DNA of 64,000 nt from Allorhizobium paknamense (GCF_030815125.1 NZ_JAUSWH010000013.1:62001-126000), one strand, 5' to 3'; positions 25,553 to 35,692 are shown, counted from the stretch's first letter. Translations and numbers: made by a program. The notes: generated from the sequence alone by a model not told the origin.

Positions 25553-25858
25553 ATGTCTGCGAAGATCTACCGTCCGGCCAAAACGGCCATGCAATCCGGC
25601 AAGGCAAAGACCCATCTGTGGATTTTGGAATTCGACCCCTCCGCGCCGCGCCGGATCGATCCGATGATGGGTTATACAAGCTCTTCCGACATGCTGCAGC
25701 AGGTCAAGCTCACCTTTGAGACGCTGGAACAGGCTGAGGCCTATGCCAACAAATATGGCATAGAATACCGTGTCATCCAGCCCAAGGAAGCCATTCGTCA
25801 GTCCGTTTCCTATTCTGACAATTTCCGTTTCAACCGCATCCAGCCCTGGACACATTAA
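25553..25858 (+). CDS. NDUFS4-like complex I accessory subunit
   Basis: A 101-residue protein of the ETC complex I subunit family (NDUFS4/18-kDa type). AKIYRPAKTAMQSGKAKTHL, then WILEFDP, a Gly-rich MMGYTSSSDMLQQV and LTFETLEQAEAYANKYGIEY match the family core. Alphaproteobacteria and mitochondria share this accessory subunit of NADH dehydrogenase. It is encoded away from any nuo genes. The ATG at 25553 is preferred over the TTG at 25538. Confidence 0.88.
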   Translation: MSAKIYRPAKTAMQSGKAKTHLWILEFDPSAPRRIDPMMGYTSSSDMLQQVKLTFETLEQAEAYANKYGIEYRVIQPKEAIRQSVSYSDNFRFNRIQPWTH

Positions 25859-25958
25859 GGTCTGATGCTGGTTCAGGGTCTTGCGGCCAGCGGTTTTTAA
25901 AGCGCTGGCCGTTTTCATGTTATGACGCGTTTTAAAAGCGGCTCTTTTGCCGCTCACC

Positions 25959-26035
25959 GGCCCCTTAGCTCAGTTGGATAGAGCAAGTGCCTTCTAAGCA
26001 CTAGGTCGCAGGTTCGAATCCTGCAGGGGTCGCCA
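25959..26035 (+). tRNA. tRNA-Arg (UCU)
   Basis: A 77-base cloverleaf: acceptor GGCCCCU/AGGGGUC, anticodon arm with loop CUUCUAA (anticodon UCU), T arm GCAGGUUCGAAUCCUGC, encoded CCA. No second copy of its 3' end is seen downstream within the gene-poor patch. Confidence 0.97.
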
Positions 26036-26045
26036 AATATCAAAT

Positions 26046-26861
26046 TCACCGATTGGGGAGCGAATGCTTCACATCACTTGCGGAAGGCCCGTTCACGACC
26101 CGATAGCGAGCTTCCACGAGATTATAAATTCCAAACGCAGCCAGCCCGGCTGCAACCACAATGTATACAACAGCTCCAAACGGCAGTTGTCTCAGTGACG
26201 ACAGGGCATCCGATATACCTCCTGCCTGCTCGGGATCAACAGTGAAGCCAGCATAGGCAAAGAAGAAGCCTGTGATGGCGAAAACCAATCCGCGTGCGAC
26301 AAGCCCATAAACGCAGACCATGCCGAGAATTCCGTTGGTATCAGGAAGGTGCAGATATCTTTCGAACTTGCGCGACAAGCCTTTCCATGACGTCACAACG
26401 CCACCGATGATGAAACCGATGCCAATAGCGGTCGCGACATAGGAGCCGAACGGCTGCGACATGACCCACTGCGCCAGCCCCTTTTCGCCTTCCCCCTCGC
26501 TACCCCGTATGCCGGACAGCGCCTGGCTGAGCGCATAGTATGCAAGGAAAACGTAGGTGATCGCACTGCCAAACATCGCAAGTCTGATCACGATTGCCTT
26601 CTTGTCTCTTCCATGACCGTCGCTATCAGCCAGCGATTGCGCAAGACGCCAGGCAACGAAACCAAGAAGGCCGATTCCGATGAGGGCTACCCATATTCGC
26701 CCGAACGGCTGCTCCAATAATTCCGAAACCGCCGACTTGGTATCGGCCTTGCCTCCAGCTACTCCGGAAAGCAGTGCCAGCCCCGCGACCAGTAGGAAGA
26801 CAATTCCCCGGGCGACATAACCGGATCTCGCCAAAAGTTCGAACTTTGATCTTCGGGGCAT
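26046..26861 (-). CDS. DUF1206 integral membrane protein
   Basis: A 271-residue membrane protein with about six TM segments arranged as three repeats of the DUF1206 unit. Each unit starts with a (G)xxARGxVF-type motif: SGYVARGIVFLLV at 13, a variant near 90, and YGLVARGLVFAITG near 185. Each ends near QPFGxxxx (EQPFGRIWV, SQPFGSYVA, RQLPFGAVV). Function unknown. It sits 10 bp from tRNA-Arg, convergent, with codon use more A/T-rich than its neighbours. Confidence 0.88.
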   Translation of the reverse strand: MPRRSKFELLARSGYVARGIVFLLVAGLALLSGVAGGKADTKSAVSELLEQPFGRIWVALIGIGLLGFVAWRLAQSLADSDGHGRDKKAIVIRLAMFGSAITYVFLAYYALSQALSGIRGSEGEGEKGLAQWVMSQPFGSYVATAIGIGFIIGGVVTSWKGLSRKFERYLHLPDTNGILGMVCVYGLVARGLVFAITGFFFAYAGFTVDPEQAGGISDALSSLRQLPFGAVVYIVVAAGLAAFGIYNLVEARYRVVNGPSASDVKHSLPNR

Positions 26862-26972
26862 GGTGGCATCCTTTGAAACCTCTCAGTTAGCTGGAAACGC
26901 GCCATGCCGTAAAAAGTTGTCGCCGTTCTCATAAACGGGTTTTGTGATGCAGTTTCATCCCGCTCCCGATCC

Positions 26973-26997
26973 GGAACAAGCTGCCGCCTTGAATGTT
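26973..26997 (+). promoter_or_regulatory. Candidate EcfG-type stress promoter
   Basis: GGAAC (26973-26977), 16 bases, then TGTT (26994-26997). The alphaproteobacterial general-stress sigma factor EcfG recognises GGAAC-N16/17-CGTT, so this is one mismatch off. It lies 35 bp before a small ORF with a good ribosome site. Confidence 0.35.
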
Positions 26998-27032
26998 GTG
27001 ATGGTGATAGAGCACATCACGGAGGGTGATTC

Positions 27033-27200
27033 ATGACCAATGTCATCGAAATCAGAAAATCCCGGAAATCGCAGGAGCGGGAGGATATGCCGCCTGCGGG
27101 GCCGCATGCGCGTCCTGAGCTGACGGACAAGGAAAAGACGCCCGGAACGGGTGCATTGCCGGAAGACAGCCAGGAAGATGTAACGCCGGGCTCGGGTTAA
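27033..27200 (+). CDS. Small hypothetical protein, 55 residues
   Basis: A small ORF, strongly charged and hydrophilic (MTNVIEIRKSRKSQ..., then Pro/Gly/Asp-rich). GGAGGG lies 6-7 bases before the ATG. No domain recognised; it looks intrinsically disordered. It is followed 37 bp later by another small ORF with its own ribosome site. A candidate EcfG promoter upstream hints at stress expression. Confidence 0.5.
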   Translation: MTNVIEIRKSRKSQEREDMPPAGPHARPELTDKEKTPGTGALPEDSQEDVTPGSG

Positions 27201-27237
27201 CGCTCAGCTCTTTATAAATAGCTTCAGGGAGAACATC

Positions 27238-27450
27238 ATGGCTGAAACCGAAGCGCGCCAGCTGGCCGATGAATATTTGAGGCGCGGTGGCCAGCGCAAG
27301 GTCAAGATCGACGACAATATCACCGATGTCCGGGAGTGGGATGATGAGCCGCCTGAGGCGGAGCGTTTCTGGAAGGACAATATCGCGCCTCTGGCCGATA
27401 AGAAACGCAGGGAAATCGAACTTTTGCTGCCCACCATCAACGCGCGCTGA
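27238..27450 (+). CDS. Small hypothetical protein, 70 residues
   Basis: A 70-residue acidic/basic hydrophilic protein (WDDEPPEAERFWKDNI; KKRREIELLLP). The start has CAGGGAGAAC upstream. No known domain; likely mostly helical at the N-terminus. Probably cotranscribed with the 55-residue ORF. Confidence 0.6.
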   Translation: MAETEARQLADEYLRRGGQRKVKIDDNITDVREWDDEPPEAERFWKDNIAPLADKKRREIELLLPTINAR

Positions 27451-27478
27451 CGGACGGACCAAGGGAAAGGCATAGATA

Positions 27479-27769
27479 TCATGCCGCGCGTGCGGTTTTG
27501 CTGAAAATAAAGGTGGTGTCCGAGCGTGGCTTCGCTTGCTCAAGGTCAATAACGATGGGCCAGTTGCGCAGGAAGCGCAGGGTTAATCCAGTCGAGGAAT
27601 GGTTCACTGAAAGGGCGATATCGCCGATATATCGCTCAACGGACTCGCAGCCGAACAGGACCGGGGTGCGAACCGACAACTCATAACCGTTGGAAAAGAC
27701 AAGACGGGTGCCCGCCTTTCCCATTTCAATCGTTTCTATTGTGCTGCCCACCAAGTTTGCCAGATTCAT
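27479..27769 (-). CDS. Hypothetical protein, 96 residues
   Basis: A 96-residue protein starting MNLANLVGSTIETIEMG, alternating beta-like segments (TRLVFSNGYELSVRTPVLF, LTLRFLRNWPIVIDL). No family recognised. It is convergent with the 70-residue ORF. The chosen start at 27769 has a weak purine stretch; an in-frame extension upstream is Arg-rich and less plausible. Confidence 0.5.
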   Translation of the reverse strand: MNLANLVGSTIETIEMGKAGTRLVFSNGYELSVRTPVLFGCESVERYIGDIALSVNHSSTGLTLRFLRNWPIVIDLEQAKPRSDTTFIFSKTARAA

Positions 27770-28102
27770 CTTTCGCTCACGCCGTCGCTTGAGTTTGGCT
27801 GTCCCTACAAAGGACAGCCGGCTCTTGCTGGCTGCCCCACCCCGGCGACATCCACGCCAAAGGTTCCCCACATTCTTTTTGACTTTCCCGAACGATCAGG
27901 AAAATGCTGAAAGCGCTTCTTTCGGCGAAACGCTTGACTGCTTTCAAGTCGCATACTCAAAACGTGCTTTTGGCTTCTGCGCTTTTTCTTCAATACGATT
28001 CCGAACGTCGGCTGCCTACTGCACCCGATCGATCTTCTGAAAAAGTATTACTGATGCACAAATGAATAACTTGGAAATATCCCTCTAAACAAGAGGGGGC
28101 GT

Positions 28103-28141
28103 ATGACCAAACTTGGGACGATTATATTGCGCTCCCATTAA
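28103..28141 (+). other. Tiny ORF with strong ribosome site
   Basis: ATG to TAA, 12 residues (MTKLGTIILRSH), preceded by AAGAGGGGGC at good spacing. The site also forms the right arm of a small stem (CCCTCT/AGAGGG). It is too short to call a gene; it could be a leader peptide or chance. Confidence 0.2.
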
Positions 28142-28391
28142 CCTAAAGAGCTAACCGTAGTTTTTTGATTCTTTGACGCAACTTGTTTCGATATTGTGCA
28201 ATCAAAACACGAACTGTCCCAAAATGGCAATTATCTTGAGGTGCGTTCTGGAAAGACTTGATTCGGATGGCAGCAAACACCGCTTTCTCACGATGCGAGG
28301 AAACGACAGCGGGTTCGCATAAAAACCAAGGGGTTAAGGCTGATGTTCTTCGACTAGGCGGGGCAAACGATGACGGGCTTTCGCAACCCAT

Positions 28392-28420
28392 AAAAAACCC
28401 GGGGTCAAGCCCCGGGTTTT
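28392..28420 (-). terminator. Rho-independent terminator of aapJQMP
   Basis: An 11-bp perfect stem (28394-28404 with 28410-28420, loop TCAAG) is followed on the minus strand by six T. It lies about 130 bp after the aapP stop, beyond a RIME, and is the only strong terminator for the leftward operon. Confidence 0.8.
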
Positions 28421-28450
28421 ATCATCACAAAAGGGTGATATGGTTAAGTT

Positions 28451-28549
28451 TAGAGCATTTCCAGAAAAACTGGAACCCGGTTTTCCGTCCGGAAATGCGT
28501 AAAAACGAAGATTTAGATCGCTCAATGTTTCCGTGAAACATTGAGCGAT

Positions 28550-28552
<3 letters not shown>
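28451..28552. repeat. RIME-type element at the end of aapP
   Basis: A core AGAGCATTTCCAG ... GGTTTTCCGTCCGGAAATGCGT is joined to a perfect 18-bp palindrome (28514-28531 with 28535-28552, loop CGT). The outermost triplet, read on the minus strand, is TAG, and it is the stop codon of aapP. Confidence 0.88.
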
Positions 28553-29323
<771 letters not shown>

Positions 29324-29334
29324 GATTTAGTCCT

Positions 29335-30489
29335 TTAATGTTTGTGGCCAGTGTCGAGATGCCGTTCCATGAACTGGGAATAGCGCGACATGCCGAAGCA
29401 GAAAACCCAGAAGATGACACCCGTGAAGATATAGCCGGTGACGGGCGTCGTCGGGGTAGCCCATGCGGGATCTGCCTGATTGAGGTTTGCAATGCCAAGA
29501 AGGTCGAACATACCGATGATGGAGACCAGCGATGTGTCCTTGAACAGGCCGATGAAGGTGTTGACGATGCCCGGAATGACCAGCTTGATCGCTTGCGGCA
29601 GAATGATAAGCCGCATTTTGTGCCAGTAGCTCAGCCCCAGCGAATCAGCACCTTCGAACTGCCCCTTCGGAATTGCCTGAAGGCCGGCGCGGATGACTTC
29701 AGCCATATAGGCCGAGGCAAAGATGGACACACCGATCAGCGCGCGCAGCAGCTTGTCGAAGGTCCAGCCATCCGGCAGGAACAGCGGCAGCATGACGCTG
29801 GCCATGAACAGCACGGTAATCAGCGGTACGCCGCGAATGACCTCGATGAAGGTCACGCAGAGAATCTTGATCACCGGCATGTTCGAACGGCGCCCCATCG
29901 CCAGGATGATGCCGACCGGCAGCGATACGACGATGCCGAAATAGGACAGGATGAGTGTCACCATCAGTCCGCCCCACAGCTGCGTTTCCACATGCGGCAG
30001 GCCGAAGCCGCCGGTGAGCAGGAAGAACGAGACGAGCGGCAGTGCAATGAACAGCGCCAAGGCGTTCCAGCCCTTGAAAGGGGCTTTCGGCATCAGCATA
30101 GGCACCAGCAGCACCGCGAACATTGCCATGACCAGCAAGACACGCCAGCGTTCGGGCTCAGGGTAACGCCCGAAGATGAACTGCTGGAACTTTGCGCCGA
30201 TAAAGGCCCAGCATGCGCCGGATTGCCCGTCGGGCAGCACGCCGCCCTGGGCAATGGTCGAGCAAGCCGCGCGGTCGGTGCCGACCCAGACGGCATCGAT
30301 AAATAGCCATTGCACCAGTTGCGGCAGGATGTAGGCGAGCGCTGCGATTGCAAGCAGCGTCAGCACGACATCTTTTGGCGTTGCCAGCAGGTTGGCGCGC
30401 AGCCAATGCGAAAGACCCCGCGTCTTTTGCGGGGCAGGGCGGGCCGACGTCATTTCACGGCGGACATAAGCAGGATTGTGGATCGACAT
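29335..30489 (-). CDS. aapM: General L-amino-acid ABC transporter permease AapM
   Basis: A 384-residue permease of the HisMQ type. An N-terminal TM and a periplasmic segment with [19 protein letters not shown] precede further TMs and the permease domain with EAA loop [20 protein letters not shown]. Its size (about 385) is that of AapM rather than short HisM. The start at 30489 has AGAGGTAAGA and lies 4 bp after the aapQ stop. Confidence 0.95.
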   Translation of the reverse strand: MSIHNPAYVRREMTSARPAPQKTRGLSHWLRANLLATPKDVVLTLLAIAALAYILPQLVQWLFIDAVWVGTDRAACSTIAQGGVLPDGQSGACWAFIGAKFQQFIFGRYPEPERWRVLLVMAMFAVLLVPMLMPKAPFKGWNALALFIALPLVSFFLLTGGFGLPHVETQLWGGLMVTLILSYFGIVVSLPVGIILAMGRRSNMPVIKILCVTFIEVIRGVPLITVLFMASVMLPLFLPDGWTFDKLLRALIGVSIFASAYMAEVIRAGLQAIPKGQFEGADSLGLSYWHKMRLIILPQAIKLVIPGIVNTFIGLFKDTSLVSIIGMFDLLGIANLNQADPAWATPTTPVTGYIFTGVIFWVFCFGMSRYSQFMERHLDTGHKH

Positions 30490-30493
30490 GATC

Positions 30494-31690
30494 TTACCTC
30501 TCCACCAGAGCCATCTTGGCATTGAACCAGTTCATGAACACGGCCGTGGTGAGCGACAGGCTGAGATAGATGACCAGCCACAGCAAGACGATTTCCAGGG
30601 CCTGGTTCGTCTGGTTCAGCATCGTGCCGCCAACCGAGACGATATCGGAGAAACCGACCGCGACGGCAAGCGAGGAGTTCTTGGTCAGGTTCAGATACTG
30701 GCTTGTCAGCGGCGGGATGATGATCCGCATGGCCTGCGGAATGATCACCAGCCGGGTGGTGACGCCGGAGCGCAATCCAAGGGCGTTTGCAGCTTCTGTC
30801 TGTCCTTTTGGCACGGCCCTGATGCCGGCGCGGACGATTTCCGCAATGAAGGCTGCGGTATAGAAGGAGAGCGCCAGGAAAAGCGATATGAATTCCGGCC
30901 CCACCACGGTGCCGCCCGTCAGGTTGAACTTCCCGAGAATCGGGTAATCGAACGTTAACGGTGCGCCGAGAACAAGAAATACCGCCAGCGGCAGAAGAAT
31001 GATCAGACCGAGCGCGGTGAGGCCATGCGGAAACTGCTGACCTGTCTTCGCCTGTCGTTTTTTCGACCATCTGGCCACAAGGACCGAAGCGATGATCGCA
31101 ACGATCAGAGCCAAGCCTACGAACAGGCTGCCGTCGCCCCAGATCGCCTTGGGTATATAGAGACCGCGATTGTTGAGAAAGCTGTCGAAGGGCAGCGCTA
31201 CCGATTGGCGTGCCTGCGGCAGAATGGCAATAACGCCCTTGTACCAGAACAGGATGACCAGCAGCGGCGGAATATTGCGGAAGATTTCCACATAGGTTTG
31301 CGCAAGCTTTGCGATCAGCCAGTTTTTCGAAAGGCGAGCAATGCCCACGATGAAGCCGATGATCGAAGCGGCGATAATGCCTAAAACCGCAATCTCGATC
31401 GTGTTCAGAATGCCGACGAGCAGAGCCCGCCCATAGGTGCTGTCGCTGGAATAGGCGATCAGCGACTGACCGATATCGAAGCCGGCCCGGCCTTTGAGAA
31501 ATTCGAAACCGGAAGCGATATTTGCCTTTTCAAGGTTATGGATCGTATTGCTTGTCACCATCCATACAAAGGCAACAAGCGCTACGATGGTGATCACCTG
31601 ATACAGAATGCCGCGAAACCGCGGATCGTACAGCAAGGATCCCGATGATGTTTTGCTTGGCGAATGCGAACTGAGCGCCTGGCCTGCCAT
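30494..31690 (-). CDS. aapQ: General L-amino-acid ABC transporter permease AapQ
   Basis: A 398-residue permease, partner of AapM. Features: N-terminal [11 protein letters not shown], several TMs, and EAA loop [20 protein letters not shown]. The C-terminal TM ends at [10 protein letters not shown], as in AapQ/BztB-type proteins. 173 bp separate it from aapJ. Confidence 0.95.
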   Translation of the reverse strand: MAGQALSSHSPSKTSSGSLLYDPRFRGILYQVITIVALVAFVWMVTSNTIHNLEKANIASGFEFLKGRAGFDIGQSLIAYSSDSTYGRALLVGILNTIEIAVLGIIAASIIGFIVGIARLSKNWLIAKLAQTYVEIFRNIPPLLVILFWYKGVIAILPQARQSVALPFDSFLNNRGLYIPKAIWGDGSLFVGLALIVAIIASVLVARWSKKRQAKTGQQFPHGLTALGLIILLPLAVFLVLGAPLTFDYPILGKFNLTGGTVVGPEFISLFLALSFYTAAFIAEIVRAGIRAVPKGQTEAANALGLRSGVTTRLVIIPQAMRIIIPPLTSQYLNLTKNSSLAVAVGFSDIVSVGGTMLNQTNQALEIVLLWLVIYLSLSLTTAVFMNWFNAKMALVER

Positions 31691-31863
31691 TAAACCCTAT
31701 CCCCTATTGCTCTTGAGAGCTTTTGCCGTTCACTCCGGGATGTCCTGGTCTTTATGGTTTTGAACCGGAATGGACCGAACTCGCCGGGTCACGGCTTTTT
31801 ATTTTGCTCTTGATACTCAGAAGGCGGGCTTTCACCCGCCTTCCCAGTTCCATGCGGACCGAT

Positions 31864-32886
31864 TTAGCGAATCGGCGGGGCGTATTGCAGGCCGCCCTTG
31901 TTCCACAGGGCGTTGACGCCGCGCTTGATCTTCAGCGGAGAGCCTTCGCCGACGGTACGGTCGAATACTTCACCGTAATTGCCGACCTGCTTGATGATGT
32001 TGTACGCCCAGTCGTTGCCGACGCCGAGGTCCGTACCGATCTTCGTGCCTTCTTCAACACCCAGGAAACGCTTGATTTCCGGGCTGCCGTTCACCTTCAT
32101 GTCATCGACATTCTTGGAGGTCACGCCCAGTTCCTCGCCGGTCACCATGGCGTAATGAACCCATGAAACCAGGTGGAACCACTTGTCGTCGTTCTGGCGA
32201 ACAGCCGGGCCAAGCGGCTCCTTGGAGATGATTTCCGGCAGAACGACGTTTTCGTCCGGGTTCTTCATCTTCAGGCGGATGGCGTAGAGACCCGACTGGT
32301 CAGTGGTGTACACGTCGCAGCGGCCTGCATCGAAGGCGCTGGTGGCGTCGGTTTCCTTTTCGAACACAACCGGGTTGTACTGCATGCCATTGGCCTTGAA
32401 GTAGTCGGCCATGTTCAGTTCGGTCGTCGTGCCCTGCTGGACGCAAACGGAAGCGCCCGAAAGCTCGGTCGCGGACTTCACGTTCAGCGACTTCTTCACC
32501 ATGAAGCCCTGGCCATCGTAATAGTTGACCGAACGGAAGTTCATGCCGGCATTGTCGCGGCCGATCGTCCAGGTGGTGTTACGCGTCAGAACGTCGATTT
32601 CACCGGAGGTCAGCGCCGAGAAGCGGTCCTTGGCGGAAAGTGCGGTGAACTTGGCCTTCTTGGGGTCGCCGAAGATGGCGGCAGCAATACCGCGGCAATA
32701 ATCGACGTCGATACCGGACCAGTCACCCTTGTCATCCGGATTCGAGAAGCCCGGTACACCCTGGCTTACGCCGCAGGTTACGAAGCCCTTCGCCTTAACA
32801 TCGGCGAGCGTATCTGCCGAGGCGGCGGAAGCCCAAAGTCCGGCGACCGCAGCGCCCATTGCAACAGACAGGAGCGTCTTTTTCAT
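31864..32886 (-). CDS. aapJ: General L-amino-acid-binding periplasmic protein
   Basis: A 340-residue binding protein with signal peptide (MKKTLLSVAMGAAVAGLWAS, cut after ASADT or nearby). The family-3 SBP core is visible: KGFVTCGVSQGVPGFSN, GIDVDYCRGIAAAIFGD, TRNTTWTIGRD and DVYTTDQSGLYAIRL. First gene of aapJQMP. The 173-bp gap before aapQ may let it be made in excess over the membrane subunits. Confidence 0.96.
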   Translation of the reverse strand: MKKTLLSVAMGAAVAGLWASAASADTLADVKAKGFVTCGVSQGVPGFSNPDDKGDWSGIDVDYCRGIAAAIFGDPKKAKFTALSAKDRFSALTSGEIDVLTRNTTWTIGRDNAGMNFRSVNYYDGQGFMVKKSLNVKSATELSGASVCVQQGTTTELNMADYFKANGMQYNPVVFEKETDATSAFDAGRCDVYTTDQSGLYAIRLKMKNPDENVVLPEIISKEPLGPAVRQNDDKWFHLVSWVHYAMVTGEELGVTSKNVDDMKVNGSPEIKRFLGVEEGTKIGTDLGVGNDWAYNIIKQVGNYGEVFDRTVGEGSPLKIKRGVNALWNKGGLQYAPPIR

Positions 32887-33265
32887 TTATCCCAACCTTT
32901 TATCCATTTATATTTATTTAATCCCGGGCGAATGGATTATTCGCACATCCCTCCTCCGCCGCCGGGTGCTGGTCCCTGAAAACCAGCTGGAATGCATCAC
33001 AGTCGTAAATGGATTGATGGTCAAGACTTTATGGGTGGAAATTGCGTCGAAAAGCGGCAATTTTCTATTTTTGCCTATAATTTGGTCTTTTTTAGCGAAT
33101 TGTGGCAATTTATTGGTCAAAAATTAGTCACAGAATAACAGTTTTGAACCTTCCTATGTCGGTAAAGTTGAGCGGCGGTAATTCCGCGTGTGCTGATGCT
33201 TGACCGGGCGGATATGCAGAGGCAAAACGCCTGGGTCTTACGCGTTTTTATTGAAGGTTTTCTGC
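32887..33265. other. A/T-rich divergent promoter region aapJ/metC
   Basis: 379 bp, markedly A/T-richer than its neighbours. On the minus strand TTGACC (near 33019-33024) with a TGTGAT 17 bases on is a tentative aapJ promoter. No coding frame or repeat family member is visible. Confidence 0.35.
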
Positions 33266-34459
33266 ATGTCTGAAAAAAACGACTGGCTGGCTGAGGCCGG
33301 CGATAGTACCCGGCTTTGCCATCTTGGGCATGATCCCTTCAGTTATCATGGTATCGTCAATCCGCCGATTACGCGGGCATCCACGATCCTGTTTCCCGAA
33401 GCAAAGGGCATGGAAAACCCCACGCAGAAATACACCTATGGAACGCGCGGGACGCCAACGACCGATGCGCTTTGCGATGCGATCAATGCGCTGGAGGGCT
33501 CTGCTGGCACCATTCTGCTGCCGTCGGGCCTCGCTGCGATCACCATTCCCTTTCTTGCCTTCCTGTCGCCCGGCGATCATGCGCTGATTGTCGATTCGGT
33601 CTATGGGCCTGCCCGCCACTTCTGCGATACGATGCTGAAGCGTATGCAGATTGAGGTGGAGTATTTCGATCCGGCTTTGGGTGAGGGCATAGAGCGGCTG
33701 ATGCGCTCGAATACGAGGCTCGTGCATCTGGAAGCTCCCGGCTCCAATACTTTTGAAATGCAGGATGTGGCTGCCATGTCTGCGGTGGCCCACCGCCATC
33801 ATGCGGTGGTGACCATGGATAATACCTGGGCAACGCCGCTTTATTTCAAGCCGCTGGATCACGGGGTGGATATCTCCATGCATGCGGCCACCAAATATCC
33901 TTCCGGGCATTCGGATATTCTCATGGGCACCGTATCGGCCAATGCCGCACACTGGGAGCGGTTAAAGCAGGCCAATGGCGCGCTCGGGCTCTGCGGTTCG
34001 CCGGATGATTCCTATATGATTCTGCGCGGCTTAAGGACCATGGCCGTGCGCATGGCCCATCATGACCGGAGTGCCCGGGCCATTGCCGCCTGGCTGGAGG
34101 GAAGGGATGATGTGGCGCGGGTCTTGCACCCGGCGCTGGAAAGCTTTCCTGGCCATGCGCTTTGGAAGCGTGACTTCAAAGGAGCGGGCGGTATTTTTTC
34201 CTTCGTGTTGAAGGCTGCGGACAAGGCGGAGTTCAAGGCAAAGGGGCGCGCTTTTCTCGATGCCCTGCAACTCTTCGGGCTCGGCTGGTCCTGGGGCGGA
34301 TATGAGAGCCTCGCGGTGCTGGTCAATCTCTCCGATCGAACGATCTGCAAGGCGCCCGAGGACGGTCCCGTCATTCGTCTGCAGATCGGCCTTGAGGATG
34401 TCGAGGACATTATTGCCGATCTCGAACGTGGCTTTGCCGCCGTGAAGGCGCTGGCATAG
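33266..34459 (+). CDS. metC: Cystathionine beta-lyase (Cys/Met metabolism PLP enzyme)
   Basis: A 397-residue PLP enzyme of the cystathionine family, cleaving cystathionine to homocysteine. TYGTRGTPTTDALCDAI near residue 57, LPSGLAAITIPFLAF, DNTWATPLYFKPLDHGVDIS, and the PLP lysine in MHAATKYPSGHSDILMG near 210 are present. MetB, MetC and MetZ are close relatives; the WSWGGYESLA stretch near 345 is typical of MetC. The start at 33266 has GAAGG upstream. The longer frame from 33200 lacks support. Confidence 0.92.
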   Translation: MSEKNDWLAEAGDSTRLCHLGHDPFSYHGIVNPPITRASTILFPEAKGMENPTQKYTYGTRGTPTTDALCDAINALEGSAGTILLPSGLAAITIPFLAFLSPGDHALIVDSVYGPARHFCDTMLKRMQIEVEYFDPALGEGIERLMRSNTRLVHLEAPGSNTFEMQDVAAMSAVAHRHHAVVTMDNTWATPLYFKPLDHGVDISMHAATKYPSGHSDILMGTVSANAAHWERLKQANGALGLCGSPDDSYMILRGLRTMAVRMAHHDRSARAIAAWLEGRDDVARVLHPALESFPGHALWKRDFKGAGGIFSFVLKAADKAEFKAKGRAFLDALQLFGLGWSWGGYESLAVLVNLSDRTICKAPEDGPVIRLQIGLEDVEDIIADLERGFAAVKALA

Positions 34460-34471
34460 GCATTGATTTTA

Positions 34472-34499
34472 CCCAGGTCATGCTTTGGCATGACCTGGG
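34472..34499. terminator. Bidirectional hairpin between convergent genes
   Basis: CCCAGGTCATG (34472-34482) and CATGACCTGGG (34489-34499) form a perfect 11-bp stem with loop CTTTGG, between the stops of metC and the FAD monooxygenase. The T-tracts are short. Confidence 0.6.
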
Positions 34500-34503
34500 C
34501 AAA

Positions 34504-35670
34504 TCACGAAGCGCGGTAGCCGTAGAGCCAATCCAGATCCCGGGCGAGACTATCGCCGGACCGCAGGGCCAGCACCAGATCCCGGCCCAGTCTGAAGGGC
34601 CCGTTGGCGTGATAGGCAAAGCGGTTCAGCGCCCCGCGATTGCGCACCTTGGCAAGGCGCTGCTGGCGTAATGTCTCGAATGCCAGAATGCCTTTCGTCG
34701 GGCCGGTCGCGCAGACCTGTGCGGCCAGTTCAAATGCGTCCTCGATGGCCATGGCTGCACCCTGAGCCGAAAAAGGCATCATGGCATGGGCGGCATCGCC
34801 GATCAGTACCAGATCCTTTTCATCATTGTGCCAGCGTCCGACCCCGGCCTGGAAAAGTGGCCAGAATGTCGGGGAGGGGGCGGTCAGCAGCATCTGTCGC
34901 AGGCCCTTGTGCCAGCCGCTGAAGGCGCGATCCAGCAGCGCGAGCTGGGTTTCGTCCGACCGTGCCGCCCAGCCCTCACCGGGATCGACGCCGGCGGCGA
35001 TCGCCACGATGTTGAAGGCCTTGGCCTCGGTCAGGGGATAGGCGACGACATGGGCATGGGGCCCGAGATAGGCCGTCACGCCGCGACGGTCGAGAAAATC
35101 CGGGGCGTCGGTCTCGGGAATGGTGACGCGCCAGGCAATATTGCCGGAAAAGGTGATGTCGGGCGCTCCGGCCACGAAATTCCGGAGCTTCGACCAGACG
35201 CCATCGGCGGCCACCAGCAGATCGGGCCTGCTGCCCGTCAATCCCTGCCGCAGCACTTGCGCATCCGGACTTTCCACGCGCTGGTCCAGCACAAGCTGGC
35301 AGAGCGGGTTATGGGTGACTGCTTTCACCAGCACCCTTTGCAGGGTGGCGCGATGCAGCACGGCATAGGGCGCACCCCAGCGGCTTTCCGCGTGGTGACG
35401 CACGGGAACGCCTGCAAGTTTTTTCAGGCTCTGGCCGGAGCGCAGAACCACCTCTTCCGGCTCGAACCAGACAGCACGCAGCGGCTCCAGCAGGCCCAGC
35501 TGATCGAGGATGCGGGTCACGTTCGGGGAAAGCTGAAGCCCCGCGCCCACCTCTTCAAGCTGGGTGGTTTTCTCATAAATGCGTGAGGCTGCACCTCTCT
35601 GCGCAAAACAAAGAGCTGTCGTGAGGCCGGCGATACCGGCCCCGACAATTGCCAGATTCTCGAGGGTCAT
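34504..35670 (-). CDS. FAD-dependent monooxygenase (salicylate hydroxylase-like)
   Basis: A 388-residue class A flavin monooxygenase. VGAGIAGLTTALCFAQRG near residue 9 is the GxGxxG motif, LVAADGVWSKLRN the DG motif, and LIGDAAHAMMPFSAQGAAMAIEDA the GD motif. A glutamate-containing beta-turn at YEKTTQLEEVGAGLQ follows strand 2. The family includes salicylate, 6-hydroxynicotinate and UbiH-type hydroxylases; the substrate is not determined. 22 bp separate its start from the zinc-protein stop upstream. Confidence 0.88.
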   Translation of the reverse strand: MTLENLAIVGAGIAGLTTALCFAQRGAASRIYEKTTQLEEVGAGLQLSPNVTRILDQLGLLEPLRAVWFEPEEVVLRSGQSLKKLAGVPVRHHAESRWGAPYAVLHRATLQRVLVKAVTHNPLCQLVLDQRVESPDAQVLRQGLTGSRPDLLVAADGVWSKLRNFVAGAPDITFSGNIAWRVTIPETDAPDFLDRRGVTAYLGPHAHVVAYPLTEAKAFNIVAIAAGVDPGEGWAARSDETQLALLDRAFSGWHKGLRQMLLTAPSPTFWPLFQAGVGRWHNDEKDLVLIGDAAHAMMPFSAQGAAMAIEDAFELAAQVCATGPTKGILAFETLRQQRLAKVRNRGALNRFAYHANGPFRLGRDLVLALRSGDSLARDLDWLYGYRAS

Positions 35671-35692
35671 GACGGTCGCTGCCGCTGAACGG

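Larger units (their letters stand above)
27770..28451. other. Gene-poor A/T-richer region
   Basis: About 680 bp without a convincing gene between the 96-residue ORF and the aap operon terminator/RIME. It contains a 12-codon ORF with a perfect ribosome site (28103-28141) and, at its right edge, the strong hairpin at 28392-28420. The other short ORFs here lack ribosome sites and family similarity. Confidence 0.5.

Noticed and set aside
28143..28391. An 82-codon minus-strand ORF in the gene-poor patch
   Set aside because: No ribosome site, odd composition, and no family; it ends in noncoding DNA near the aap terminator.
26036..28450. Integrated element attached at tRNA-Arg
   Set aside because: No integrase, and I find no repeat of the tRNA 3' end downstream; only the composition hints at transfer.
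32887..33265. SAM-type riboswitch before metC
   Set aside because: No SAM-II-like pseudoknot or conserved core could be recognised in the A/T-rich leader.
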